From the NCBI RefSeq assembly GCF_017873715.1, contig NZ_JAGGKM010000003.1, forward strand, positions 496,001-560,000: a stretch of DNA of 64,000 nucleotides. Direction: 5' to 3'. The DNA is from Cytobacillus luteolus (lineage in GTDB: Bacteria; Bacillota; Bacilli; Bacillales; Bacillaceae_L). Positions 42,531 to 51,637 of this stretch are shown here, piece after piece (within the stretch, counting starts at the first letter, position 1; each line of letters opens with the position of its first letter). The translations under genes were made by a program, and so were the position numbers. The notes below the pieces were generated by a model, which did not search any database, was not told the origin of the DNA, and saw only the letters and a list, made by a program, of their open reading frames with translations.

Positions 42531-43130
42531 ATGAAAAGATTTTTAAATCTAAATACGGTATATATTGTTGCAGCATTAATAGTTCTTGGTGTTTTGTTCA
42601 TACCTCGAGCAGTTGATATATACAACCTTCGGACACAGGGGATAAATTATTTTACTAATGACAATGAAAATTATCACAATAATGCACACCCTATTGAAGG
42701 AGAATATACAATCGAGATTGATTTAAATAATTTGGATAATAACAAAGGAAAAGTGCTTTTTGATGATGGAGAAAACCAAATTTATGTGTCGAAAGTAATC
42801 GCTCATAATACTAATGAATATGAATTGTTCTTTAGGTCAAGTGGAAGTTCTAGTTTAGGTGGTGCAACAATAATATCAGGTGTTGAACACAAACATAATA
42901 ATGAAGGTTTAATAAGTAAATTTCAAGCGAAAGCAGAAGCAACGTATAGAGGTGATACTTATAAACTAATTCCTTCTGAATATTCAGGCTTAAACTACAG
43001 TGATGCAGATGAGTTTGGCTTTTATTTGAAGTTACCAGAAGAGTTAGTTCCTGATTTTGAAGAAGAAGGAATGATTGATGTGACAGTTACAAACTTATAT
43101 ATAAATTTATGGGCAGAGAAATCATTTTAA
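42531..43130 (+). CDS. membrane-anchored protein of unknown function
   Basis: A 199-residue protein with one N-terminal helix (VYIVAALIVLGVLFIP) and an outer beta-rich domain (about 50-199). GGGAGGAG precedes the ATG. There is no lipobox and no recognised domain. A hairpin terminator follows. Confidence 0.65.
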   Translation: MKRFLNLNTVYIVAALIVLGVLFIPRAVDIYNLRTQGINYFTNDNENYHNNAHPIEGEYTIEIDLNNLDNNKGKVLFDDGENQIYVSKVIAHNTNEYELFFRSSGSSSLGGATIISGVEHKHNNEGLISKFQAKAEATYRGDTYKLIPSEYSGLNYSDADEFGFYLKLPEELVPDFEEEGMIDVTVTNLYINLWAEKSF

Positions 43131-43156
43131 ACTAAATGGTGCTTAAATACAACAAC

Positions 43157-43185
43157 GGAGATCGTCACTTGACGGTCTCTTTTAA
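43157..43185 (+). terminator. hairpin terminator
   Basis: GAGATCGTC and GACGGTCTC form a 9-bp stem with ACTT loop and a TTTTAATT tail; related in layout to the GGCGAT/ATCGTC type. Confidence 0.65.
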
Positions 43186-43289
43186 TTAAAGAGAAGGATG
43201 TGGAGCCAAAAAACTGGGAATTTGTGTTAAGATTATTTTGCTAGAATGAAACCTTCATTTATGTCTAATTTATACAGGGGGAGAGTAAA

Positions 43290-43814
43290 GTGAGGAAAGT
43301 AGTATTGTTTATCGCTCAGAGTTTGGACGGCTATATTGCAACTAAAGCGGACTCTTTAGATTGGTTATTTTGCGTTGAAGGACAAGGTGACAATGGTTAC
43401 TCTGAGTTTATTAGCAATGTTGACACAATTTTGATTGGTAAGAGGACATATGATTGGATTATGAAGCACGAAAATGGCAATTTTCCATATAAAAATAAGC
43501 AGTGTTATGTCTTTTCGAGAACAGTATATCAAGATAACGAACACGTCAAGTTTATCAATGAAGACATTATTAGCTTTACAAATAACTTGAAAAATGAGGA
43601 AGGGAAAAGTATTTGGATAGTTGGTGGTGGAGACTTATTACATACATTTTTAAAAGAAAAGCTTGTTGATGAATTGATGTTGACAATTGCTCCAAAGATT
43701 ATTGGAGAAGGAATTCCTTTATTTAAGTCAGGTGATTATCAACTCGACCTTTCGTTAAAAGGTACTAGAACCTTTAATCAATTTGTTGAATTACATTACA
43801 CAGTAAAAAATTAA
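43290..43814 (+). CDS. dihydrofolate reductase/RibD C-terminal family protein
   Basis: A 174-residue protein of the DHFR-like RibD C-terminal family (YyaP/YqjY type): FIAQSLDGYIAT at the N-terminus, TILIGKRTYDWI, SIWIVGGGDLLHTFLKEKLVDEL and PKIIGEGIPLF. The NADPH-binding GGG and the VDELMLTIAPK strand are present. Actual substrate unknown. GGGGGAGA precedes the GTG start. Confidence 0.87.
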   Translation: MRKVVLFIAQSLDGYIATKADSLDWLFCVEGQGDNGYSEFISNVDTILIGKRTYDWIMKHENGNFPYKNKQCYVFSRTVYQDNEHVKFINEDIISFTNNLKNEEGKSIWIVGGGDLLHTFLKEKLVDELMLTIAPKIIGEGIPLFKSGDYQLDLSLKGTRTFNQFVELHYTVKN

Positions 43815-43983
43815 TTATCTTTTTAAATTATAGGGTGCTAGTTTTGAATAAAAGAAGTCTAACTTTGAACCAACGCAGGTTAATTTAGGGTGCAATTGTC
43901 TTAATAAAATCACTGAAAACTAAGGTATTTACATATAATATTTACTCTTTAAATAATGACTACTGAAAGTTGGAGGTTCGCTA

Positions 43984-44505
43984 GTGGAATTATGGGATGT
44001 GTATGATATAAATCGAAGCAAAACAGAACGTACATGGGTTCGAGGTACAGAGCTTGATCCTGGGGATTTTCATTTAGTTATTCATGTATGTATTTTTAAT
44101 TCAAACGGGGAAATGCTCATTCAACAAAGGCAGTCCTTCAAAGAGGGTTGGCCTAATCTGTGGGATCTCACTGCAGGAGGGAGTGCCATAGCTGGGGATA
44201 CAAGTCAAACTGCTGCACAAAGAGAATTGCATGAAGAGATTGGTTTGAAGGTAGACTTTCAGCATTTACGACCTCACTTAACAATTAACTTTGATAATGG
44301 ATTTGATGACATTTATTTAATCCAGGAAGATGTGCAATTACATATGCTTACTTTACAGTATGAAGAGGTTCAAAATGTGAAGTGGGCAAGCAAGGAAGAA
44401 ATTTTAACGATGATCAAAAATGAAGAATTTCTCCCATACTACGAAAGTCTTATCCATTTACTATTTGATTGCCGAAACAAGCGTGGAACTATTTCAAAGG
44501 TATAA
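43984..44505 (+). CDS. Nudix hydrolase, IPP isomerase-like
   Basis: A 173-residue protein. The Nudix box is GGSAIAGDTSQTAAQRELHEE followed by IGL, and the MLIQQRQSFKEGWPNLWDLTA segment resembles isopentenyl diphosphate isomerase type 1 and YfcD-like Nudix proteins. The isomerase Cys is absent in the visible motif, so hydrolase activity is more likely. GTG start after GGAGG. Confidence 0.85.
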   Translation: MELWDVYDINRSKTERTWVRGTELDPGDFHLVIHVCIFNSNGEMLIQQRQSFKEGWPNLWDLTAGGSAIAGDTSQTAAQRELHEEIGLKVDFQHLRPHLTINFDNGFDDIYLIQEDVQLHMLTLQYEEVQNVKWASKEEILTMIKNEEFLPYYESLIHLLFDCRNKRGTISKV

Positions 44506-44639
44506 CAATGATAAAACTTTTTCTAAAATGTTGAATATTAGTTGCACCGTTTACGTAGTAGTGTAATCGTCAGTTTGAGTTAATACTTAGAAATATATTC
44601 CAATTGTTAGTGTAATATTATTTAAAAATGAGGGGTTTT

Positions 44640-44822
44640 ATGGGGTGGATAATTGTTATCCTTGTTGTTGCCTCGTTTTTAGTATTTGGCTTGTTAGTAG
44701 ACAGGAAAACAGACCGCTATAAGTCAATAGAGGATAAAAACATTAAAGAAGGTATCGAAACAATTAAAGATGATTACCAGAAACAAAATCATCCTAATAA
44801 AAACCAACAGGGTCCTTTTTAA
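44640..44822 (+). CDS. 60-residue single-pass membrane protein
   Basis: One N-terminal helix (WIIVILVVASFLVFGLLV) and a hydrophilic tail rich in Lys, Asp and Asn. ATG 44640 lies after GAGGGG; ATG 44628 is upstream of it. No known family. A terminator follows. Confidence 0.55.
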   Translation: MGWIIVILVVASFLVFGLLVDRKTDRYKSIEDKNIKEGIETIKDDYQKQNHPNKNQQGPF

Positions 44823-44844
44823 ACAAAATTGTTGAGGTGTAATG

Positions 44845-44880
44845 AAGCGTTAGCCCCATTTTGGATTAACGCTTATTGTT
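44845..44880 (+). terminator. Rho-independent terminator
   Basis: AAGCGTTA and TAACGCTT pair around 14 bases; TATTGTT follows. Confidence 0.6.
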
Positions 44881-45028
44881 ATGGAAAAGGTTTAAATGTC
44901 GTGAAAGTAAAATGGGGTTTTATGGTAAAGTAAATATGATAAATAGTGTTCATGAAAAATTATAAAATGTATATTGAAGATTTACTAAACAATGGAAATG
45001 GAACTCGGTTTTTTAGGGGGATTAACGC

Positions 45029-45904
45029 ATGATAAAAATAAGTACGATAAAAAATGAAGAAGTTGTTAGTGTTGCTAAATTTATTTCACAAATTAACAGA
45101 ATTGAAGAATCACATATTGGCTATTGTGGAAAAGATTATTTAGAAGTCGCTCACTCTTTAAGCGAGGACGTTACTGATATTCCTTACAATAACAGTTTTT
45201 TGACTGTATATGATGATGAAGAACTGATTGGCGTATTAGGATTTGACGCAGACCTTGAGAGCAATAGTGCTGAAGTCTGGGGACCATTTGTTAAAGAAGA
45301 TAAGTGGGATATTGTGACTAGCTTATGGGAAAAGATGATTGAATTAATACCAGATGAAATAAACTCTATAAGTATGTTTCCAAATAAAGAAAACAGAAAA
45401 GTCCTTCAACTAGCTAATGACCTTTCTTTTAATAGACACAGCGATCAAACAATATTGAATTTTAACCGAGAAAGAACAAAGGAATTAGAAGAGGTTAGTA
45501 TTATAGAATTAACGGAAGATTATTACTTAGAATTGGTACAACTTCATGATAACTCTTTCCCTAATACTTATTATAGTGGTCAACAAATTGTTAACAGACT
45601 AAATGATTATAGAAAAGTTTTTATTATTGTAAATGACGGTCAATTATGCGGTTATATCTATGTAGAAGCTGAACCATCATATGGAGAAGCTAGTATTGAA
45701 TTTTTCACTGTTAGAGAAAGTGAGAGAGGGAAAGGAATAGGAAGAATACTATTAACTGTTGCTCTAAAATGGCTTTTCACTATTGATAGTATCAATTCTA
45801 TTACACTATGTGTCAATTCAGATAATCAAAATGCTATAAACTTATATAAGAAAGTTGGATTCCAACTGATACATGAGCTATGTTTTTTTACTAAGAGTAA
45901 ATAA
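45029..45904 (+). CDS. tandem GNAT acetyltransferase
   Basis: A 291-residue protein with two GNAT-like halves. The N-terminal half (about 1-140; NSFLTVYDDEELIGVLGFDAD, AEVWGPFVKEDKWDIV) lacks a clear acetyl-CoA loop; the C-terminal half has ASIEFFTVRESERGKGIGRILLTVAL and NSDNQNAINLYKKVGFQLIHE. Only the second is likely to be active. AGGGGG precedes the ATG. Substrate unknown. Confidence 0.85.
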   Translation: MIKISTIKNEEVVSVAKFISQINRIEESHIGYCGKDYLEVAHSLSEDVTDIPYNNSFLTVYDDEELIGVLGFDADLESNSAEVWGPFVKEDKWDIVTSLWEKMIELIPDEINSISMFPNKENRKVLQLANDLSFNRHSDQTILNFNRERTKELEEVSIIELTEDYYLELVQLHDNSFPNTYYSGQQIVNRLNDYRKVFIIVNDGQLCGYIYVEAEPSYGEASIEFFTVRESERGKGIGRILLTVALKWLFTIDSINSITLCVNSDNQNAINLYKKVGFQLIHELCFFTKSK

Positions 45905-45959
45905 TAGACTGTTTAATTTGATTACACGTAAGGCAATAGATAAAAGGGGAAATACATAT

Positions 45960-46891
45960 ATGTCAATAGTACAATTGAAAAAGCTGTCATTAAAGATGCT
46001 GAAATTCTAACAGAAATAAAGAAAAAAACCTTTGATGAAGAAGCTAGGAAGTGGCTTTCAAATCAAGATGGTGTAGTTGATTTTAATATACAACCACCAG
46101 GATATGCATCAATCGAAATGACAAAATATATGATTGAAGAATTAGAGTACTTTAAGATTAAATACTATGAAAAAGTAATTGGAGGAATTATAGTAACAGT
46201 AACTGGAAAGTCTTTTGGCAGAATAGACCGCATTTTCGTTGAACCAAATTACCAGGGGAAAGGAATAGGCTCGCAAGTAATAAATTTAATTGAGGAGCAA
46301 TTTCCTAATGTAAGAACTTGGGATCTTGAGACATCAAGAAGACAAGTTAATAATCACCATTTTTATGAGAAAATGGGTTATAAAACTACTTTTATGACAG
46401 ACGATGAGTATTATTATATAAAGAGAAAAGCTAACTTTCTATCAAAAGAAAACGTTGTGGAAGAAAAAAATATTTCAAATGTACAGTACGAGAATTGCAA
46501 CATGGAAAAAACAGAGTGTTATCAGGTGAATTTAGAAGGATGTTCTTTTACTAACAGTAATTTAATGAATACAAATATAAGTAACTGTAACCTCAGCTAT
46601 TCTAAATTCCGAAATATAAATCTTAGACATTCTCTATTTGCTGATTTAAACCTTTCTCACAGTAAAATGAAATTTGTTACGTTGGGTGGCGTTTCTTTTA
46701 TAGATACCAATCTCGGAGTTGAAGAACAACCTATTTCATTTGAAAGATGTGACCTACAAGGTTCAAAAATAAGTAATAGTAATTTAAAAAACCTAGAAAT
46801 AATAGATAGTGATTTATCAGGAATGAAAATAGATAATATAGCAGTTAAAGATTTACTTGATGCTTATTATCAAATGAATGAAAAGAAGTAA
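45960..46891 (+). CDS. GNAT acetyltransferase fused to pentapeptide repeats, 5' frameshift
   Basis: AAAAGGGGA precedes ATG 45960, which stops at 46008 after 16 codons. The neighbouring frame, open from before 45963, reads IEKAVIKDAEILTEIKKKTF and joins the long frame to 46891; so one base was gained or lost near 45970-45976. GNAT motif A is IDRIFVEPNYQGKGIGSQVI and motif B is NNHHFYEKMGYKTTF. About 130 residues of pentapeptide repeats follow (CNMEKTECYQVNLEGC...). An internal ATG at 46118 could give a 257-residue product lacking part of the GNAT N-terminus. Confidence 0.7.
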
Positions 46892-46919
46892 CGTTAACTT
46901 TCCTATTAAATTAATGGAT

Positions 46920-46950
46920 GCTTATCTTTAAGAGGGATAAGCTTTTTTTA
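46920..46950 (+). terminator. Rho-independent terminator
   Basis: GCTTATC and GATAAGC pair around a 9-nt loop; TTTTTTT follows. Confidence 0.75.
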
Positions 46951-47038
46951 TGGAACCAGTAGCACCATTGTATTAACAAAGGATCAGAGCTTCTATCGTT
47001 AATCTATGAGCAGACTTTTTGAAAAATAACAAATGTGA

Positions 47039-47236
47039 TTGAAACCTTTTATCTTTGCAATAGTAGCGGTGATGGTGCTGTAAGGTGAATTTGGTTCATT
47101 TCTGCGGGGGGCAATGATATTTAACTTTATGCAGTTCTTTGCAACAATAATTCCTATAACCTATCCACGTTGTATGGGAGCATATAGCGGTTATCCGTCT
47201 GATGGTTTGCAACTACTACGATTGTTTAGAAGTTAA
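47039..47236 (+). pseudogene. remnant of an M50-like membrane peptidase
   Basis: From TTG 47039 the frame reads MKPFIFAIVAVMVL, meets TAA at 47081, then GEFGSFLRGAMIFNFMQFFA ... GAYSGYPSDGLQLLRLFRS to a TAA at 47234. The SDGLQLLRL end resembles the SDGY-type motif near the third zinc ligand in M50-family membrane peptidases. Most of the gene is missing. This is the only content of the 430-base gap apart from the terminator at 46920. Confidence 0.4.
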
Positions 47237-47322
47237 GGTTGGAGAAAAAATTCTTAATATTATGAAACTTAAAATATCCTGATTCGTATAAATCCATATA
47301 ATAAAATAAGGGAGGAAGTAAT

Positions 47323-47883
47323 ATGGAACTTATTAAAAACTATGAAAAGAGACATATTGTTGGAGTGATAGCAGTTATATTAGCACTAATAACTCCTATG
47401 GCGATACCTTTAATTCCTTATATGGTTAACGATCTCTTATATGCAACATCAGATACCTAGTTTATACAAATTCCAAGAAATTCATATTTCCTGTATGGAG
47501 CTGGATTAATCCTATTGTTACTTGGAACACTAATTATCTTTTTATTTAATCTAAAAAAATTCAGCATATTAATAGGCTTTTTGCTCTTTATAAGTAGTAT
47601 TTATCCGTTTATTTTAGGTGCTACACATTACAAACAAATGAGTAATGATGGCATATATTTTAGTGAGCTAGGAATCACCAACCACAATTTTTATGAGTGG
47701 GATAAAGTAGAAAAGGTAGTTTATCATTTAACGGAGGAACGAGGGGGATTTTCTAACTTAGAATTTCAATTCTCTGATGGCAACAGTGTAATTATAGCTA
47801 GGGATTCGCATTTTTCTTCAGTGTTCTATAAATTTATGGATAAGCTTAGTGAATATAATATTGAATATGTAGGAAGTGATTAA
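47323..47883 (+). pseudogene. membrane protein gene with in-frame amber codon
   Basis: GGGAGGAAG precedes ATG 47323. The frame (MELIKNYEKRHIVGVIAVIL...) meets TAG at 47458-47460 and continues in the same frame to 47883, giving 186 codons in all with three or four hydrophobic segments and a C-terminal cytosolic domain (ITNHNFYEWDKVEKVVYHL, a PH-like fold). A single substitution explains the break. A shorter product from an internal start is possible. Confidence 0.65.
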
Positions 47884-47898
47884 TTATAGGCAACGGGG

Positions 47899-47933
47899 AG
47901 CGAGTGCTGAACAGGAAGCAGTCGCTTTTTTAC
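47899..47933 (+). terminator. Rho-independent terminator
   Basis: GCGAGTGCT and AGCAGTCGC pair with one mismatch and are followed by TTTTTT. Confidence 0.65.
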
Positions 47934-48008
47934 TTACAAGCAAGAGTTATTAAGAAAGAGCAAAACTCTATATGGTGTGATTTCGTAGTATAAAATAGGG
48001 GGATTTGA

Positions 48009-48209
48009 ATGAATAAGGAAAAACAAACACCTGAACAAAGGAGAGAGGACTTACGACGTAAAGAATTAAACAATCCTCCAAGTAGTTTACGTGGGAGCAA
48101 TCTTTCTGATTTAGTAGGTAGTTTAGGCTGGAGGGGTACTGGAATACTTATTATCCTGGTAGTATTAGGGGTTATAATTTATGCCGTATTTTTTGCTAAC
48201 GGAGGTTAG
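48009..48209 (+). CDS. DUF6366-like small membrane protein
   Basis: A 66-residue protein with a charged N-terminal half (EKQTPEQRREDLRRKELNNP), SDLVGSLGWRGTGILIILVV and one C-terminal helix. It resembles the DUF6366 family. GGGGGATTTGA precedes the ATG. Function unknown. Confidence 0.65.
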   Translation: MNKEKQTPEQRREDLRRKELNNPPSSLRGSNLSDLVGSLGWRGTGILIILVVLGVIIYAVFFANGG

Positions 48210-48261
48210 AATAGAACAGGGGTTTCCCCCTTGCTGAAAATATTAAGGAAATTAACTGCAG

Positions 48262-48702
48262 GTGGTGGTTAAATTTAAAAGAAAGCCATTTAATTTGTTA
48301 TTATTCTTTGGAGATCTATTAGCTATGTTATTATTGTTTTTCTATATTTTCGTTTTTCATTTGTTGTCGTTTGGAAGTTTTATGTTAGATAGTTCTCAAG
48401 ATGAAAGAATTGCGTGGAATCTTACAGAATGGATACAACCAACAATTTTTGTCGGAACACTCACGTATATCTATATCAAATATTTAAAGGGGAAGGAAAA
48501 ATATAAAAAGGTTAAAATCTATACTCTGATTATGGGATTTAGTATTTCTTTTGTATTTAATGTAATTTGGATATTACTTCATTTTGATAATGAAAATTCT
48601 AATTACCTGTATGTCCAACTGTCTGTATTAGGAGTTACTTTACTGTTAATATTTTATGCCGACTCTGTAAGAAAAAAGTTATTAAGTAAAGAGGGAGTTT
48701 GA
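48262..48702 (+). CDS. membrane protein of unknown function
   Basis: A 146-residue protein with four hydrophobic segments (LLLFFGDLLAMLLLFFYIF, IQPTIFVGTLTYIYI, IYTLIMGFSISFVFNVIWILL, LYVQLSVLGVTLLLIFYA). GTG start beside GCAGGTGG; the next GTG is also possible. No family recognised. Confidence 0.6.
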   Translation: MVVKFKRKPFNLLLFFGDLLAMLLLFFYIFVFHLLSFGSFMLDSSQDERIAWNLTEWIQPTIFVGTLTYIYIKYLKGKEKYKKVKIYTLIMGFSISFVFNVIWILLHFDNENSNYLYVQLSVLGVTLLLIFYADSVRKKLLSKEGV

Positions 48703-48794
48703 CTTTCGTTTCCTAGACCAGGGAAAAAGCCATTAATTACCACAACGAATAGGGAAATAATGTTAAAATAAGTGTAGGTTGGAGTGAAAACAAT

Positions 48795-49046
48795 ATGAAA
48801 AGCAAAATAGGTGGGGTTTCAACTGTTTTATTTTTTGTAGGATTACTTTTATACTGTTTAGCATTTATGGGTAATGATCGTTTTTTACTAGGTGCAGTTA
48901 TTGTATCTGCAATTGGATTAATTCTAGCATTAATTGCAGGAAAAAGTACTTATAAAATTATTGGTCTATTTGGCAACGGAATTATCATAATTATTACAAT
49001 TGTTGTTCCATTTTTGGTTACTACTTTCTTTTGGAATCACCCTTAA
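48795..49046 (+). CDS. membrane protein of unknown function
   Basis: An 83-residue protein with three hydrophobic segments. GGAGTG precedes the ATG. It lies 53 bases before an RDD gene and may be read with it. No domain recognised. Confidence 0.6.
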   Translation: MKSKIGGVSTVLFFVGLLLYCLAFMGNDRFLLGAVIVSAIGLILALIAGKSTYKIIGLFGNGIIIIITIVVPFLVTTFFWNHP

Positions 49047-49099
49047 TAGTTTGTAAGGTTATAAGTTCAAAAGTAAGGTGATACGTTAGGGGGGGAATA

Positions 49100-49528
49100 A
49101 TGAGCAACCCTGCTGGTTTTGGTGTTAGGTTAGGTGCAGCTATAGTTGATATGATTTTTCTGTTCTTAGCATCAGGAATTATTACAACCATCATCTATCA
49201 GGAATTCTTTATGGAAAACGAACCTATAACTTCTATCTTAGAAACGTTGTATTATTTACTGTTACCTGTATTTTGGTATGGATACACTGTTGGGAAAAAA
49301 GTATTAGGGATACGTATCGCGCGTGAAGATGGTGAAAGAGTAGGTATTGGAACAATGCTTATGCGTAACTTAGTTGCCGGTTTAGTGTATGTTTTAACAT
49401 TAGGGATCGGTATTATTGTTAGTGCTTTCATGGTGGGTCTACGAGAAGATAAGCGTGCTATCCATGATTTTATTGCAGGGACTTACGTTACTTATGATGA
49501 GCCTGAGCCTGAAAAATACCTAGAGTAA
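49100..49528 (+). CDS. RDD family membrane protein
   Basis: A 142-residue RDD protein: GFGVRLGAAIVDMIFLFL contains the Arg and Asp of the family name, GKKVLGIRIAREDGERV links the two halves, and DKRAIHDFIAGTYVTY ends it. RDD proteins are thought to be Na+/H+ antiporter-like or unknown transporters. GGGGGGG precedes the ATG. Confidence 0.87.
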   Translation: MSNPAGFGVRLGAAIVDMIFLFLASGIITTIIYQEFFMENEPITSILETLYYLLLPVFWYGYTVGKKVLGIRIAREDGERVGIGTMLMRNLVAGLVYVLTLGIGIIVSAFMVGLREDKRAIHDFIAGTYVTYDEPEPEKYLE

Positions 49529-49715
49529 GGGCATTAATGCCAATATGAAGGACTATTGTCACCATCAAATTGTTTTAATTGTCCTCATCCTGTTCCTTAG
49601 ATTGACTATTATGAGAGACTTCGGATGATTTGGAGAATATGATGGTTTAGATACAAGTAATAAAGTTTCATTAAAAAAATGTCACAATCCATAAAAATGA
49701 CGGAGGTGAAAGCTT

Positions 49716-50246
49716 ATGATAGTTTGGTTTCGGCACTTACCACAGAAAAGTATGGATTTGTCAGAATGGACTCCTTTCATAAAAAATAATTGGTACCGAA
49801 GACATTACATGAAGTTTGTATACTTACTTCAGATCATCATTTTTCTTATACCACATTTCTATACTGCAGAATTCACAAATATTAATCTATTTTTACTCAT
49901 CATTGTAGGCATCCTCGTCTTCGTCTTTCACGAATGGCTACATATTTTGGTCATAACCAAAAAAGGTGATATTAGCATAACGTTTAGTGGTATATTTTTT
50001 TGGATAAATACAAATGCAAGCCTCTCCAAAGGTAGGTTCTGGGTCTTTATGAGTTTGCCATTTATTGTATTATCGGTGGTGCCAGTTATTATATCATTCT
50101 ATGTATCTGGAAATATCAAATTAATACTATTATTTGTTGGTTGGTTCAACACTTTGATTTCTTCCTCAGATATCATTAATTCATTTTTAATTGCATTTAA
50201 ACCCAAGAACACAGTTTTTTGCAGAGGGTATTACAGGATGAAATGA
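49716..50246 (+). CDS. DUF3267 membrane zinc-protease-like protein
   Basis: A 176-residue protein with HEWLH at residues 72-76 inside a hydrophobic segment, as in the DUF3267 family of predicted M50-like intramembrane metalloproteases. Four hydrophobic segments are seen. The third ligand may be the Asp in SSSDIINSF. GGAGGTG precedes the ATG. Function unknown. Confidence 0.8.
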   Translation: MIVWFRHLPQKSMDLSEWTPFIKNNWYRRHYMKFVYLLQIIIFLIPHFYTAEFTNINLFLLIIVGILVFVFHEWLHILVITKKGDISITFSGIFFWINTNASLSKGRFWVFMSLPFIVLSVVPVIISFYVSGNIKLILLFVGWFNTLISSSDIINSFLIAFKPKNTVFCRGYYRMK

Positions 50247-50543
50247 ATAACCCACCTTTTCTATGGAAGTTAAAAAGTTAACGAGATTAGTTGAAAAGAA
50301 AAATGTTCTATATAAAAGGGGTCGGCTAGTTGAAGAAATTAGGAAGAGTGCTTCAATGGCTGGGTTTATTTATTGTTCAGTAAGAAAAATCGCTTTTTGT
50401 AACAAGATAGGTGTGTGTAGGATTAATTCAATCTTGCGGCTTTTTTTGTTTTTTACTCGAATAAAAGGTAATTAATGGTAAATTTATTGATATTTGTTTA
50501 TAATCAATTGTAGTTTACGTAAATAACCGAAAGGGATGGGGAA

Positions 50544-50804
50544 ATGAACCGAAAAATAGTAAGACATACTTGGAATGCTATTTCTGGAGTGTTTGTTTTG
50601 TTATTTTCAATTTGGTTGAGTGGACCAGGCATTGGAGAAGGTAACACACCAACTAACAGATGGTACTTTATGTTATTATTCATTTTATGGGCAGTTGGTT
50701 TTACATTACAGTTTAAGGAACGAACAAGAGTTATTGGGTTTGTTATAACGTTCATTCCAATCATATACTATTTGGTTTTATATGTAAGAGCAGCAGCTCT
50801 ATAA
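50544..50804 (+). CDS. small membrane protein
   Basis: An 86-residue protein with three hydrophobic segments (AISGVFVLLFSIWL, WYFMLLFILWAVGFTL, VIGFVITFIPIIYYLVLYV). GGGATGGGG precedes the ATG. No family recognised. The 50247-50543 gap before it holds a short frame at 50263-50475 that I consider non-coding. Confidence 0.6.
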   Translation: MNRKIVRHTWNAISGVFVLLFSIWLSGPGIGEGNTPTNRWYFMLLFILWAVGFTLQFKERTRVIGFVITFIPIIYYLVLYVRAAAL

Positions 50805-50929
50805 TGGTTTAAATTCCCAATAATCAATGTGGGTAAAGAAAAAAATGTAAAGTACTTTTAAATAGTATTGATATGCTATTTGGGATATTAATGTATACGG
50901 TAATGTACTTGTTATTAGGAGGGATAATG

Positions 50930-51427
50930 GTGAGAAATTTAATAATGTTTTCCTTCTTTTCTTTGTTGATGTTACTTCTCCTAAATGGTTGTAATTCAAT
51001 TGAAGTTATTGATGGCGAAAATTTATTTGAATTCAAAGATTCGTATGTAGGAGATGCAGGTGCTGTTGGGAATATCACCAGACAACTTCCAAAACCGAGT
51101 GGGGAGCAGATCAGTGGAATGGAACTGCAAACTTCAGAAGAACCTTATGGTATTATTTTGAATTATATTGCTGTGGAACATAGTGAGGATATCGAGACAA
51201 ACTACAGTGAACTAGCTATATATAATGCTACAATTATACTTTCATTAGTTAAAAATGCTGATTGGGTTAACTTCAATTTCATCAATCAAGAGTTTGAAGT
51301 AAGGCGAGAGGATTTACAAAAATTTTACGGAAAAGATATCAGAGAATTTAACACCGAAGAAGAATTAAGAATGTTTATGCAAAAGAAATTAGAGGATGAG
51401 AATAAAGTTCTTCAGTTTTTTAAATAA
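50930..51427 (+). CDS. DUF4825 domain lipoprotein
   Basis: About 165 residues with lipobox LNGC at Cys21 and a DUF4825-like domain: FKDSYVGDAGAVGNITRQLP, EPYGIILNYIAVE, IYNATIILSLVKNADWVNF and VRREDLQKFYGKDIREF. The GTG at 50930 is six bases after GGAGGG; the ATG just before it is also possible. Function unknown; such domains also occur in M56-linked regulators. Confidence 0.78.
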   Translation: MRNLIMFSFFSLLMLLLLNGCNSIEVIDGENLFEFKDSYVGDAGAVGNITRQLPKPSGEQISGMELQTSEEPYGIILNYIAVEHSEDIETNYSELAIYNATIILSLVKNADWVNFNFINQEFEVRREDLQKFYGKDIREFNTEEELRMFMQKKLEDENKVLQFFK

Positions 51428-51446
51428 AGTGTTCAAGAACTAAGTT

Positions 51447-51478
51447 GAGGCGGCCATTGATTGGTCGTCTCTTTATTT
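51447..51478 (+). terminator. GGCGGCC/GGTCGTC hairpin terminator
   Basis: The arms pair with two G-U pairs and are followed by TCTCTTTATTT; same type as at 7297. Confidence 0.5.
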
Positions 51479-51637
51479 GAATATTGGTTAATGTGTAGAA
51501 TTTGAAAATAGAATAACCAATGAAGACTATAATTTGATAGAAGTATGACGAGTTGAATGAATAGGTATCTATTAAAAAAATTAGAGGAGGGATTTTATAT
51601 TAGTTTGTGGAAATTAAAGGAAAGGAGATGTTGAACA

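Noticed and set aside
50263-50475. 70-codon plus-strand frame
   Set aside because: No ribosome binding site, mixed composition, and its second half runs through a T-rich terminator-like stretch; no protein-like pattern.
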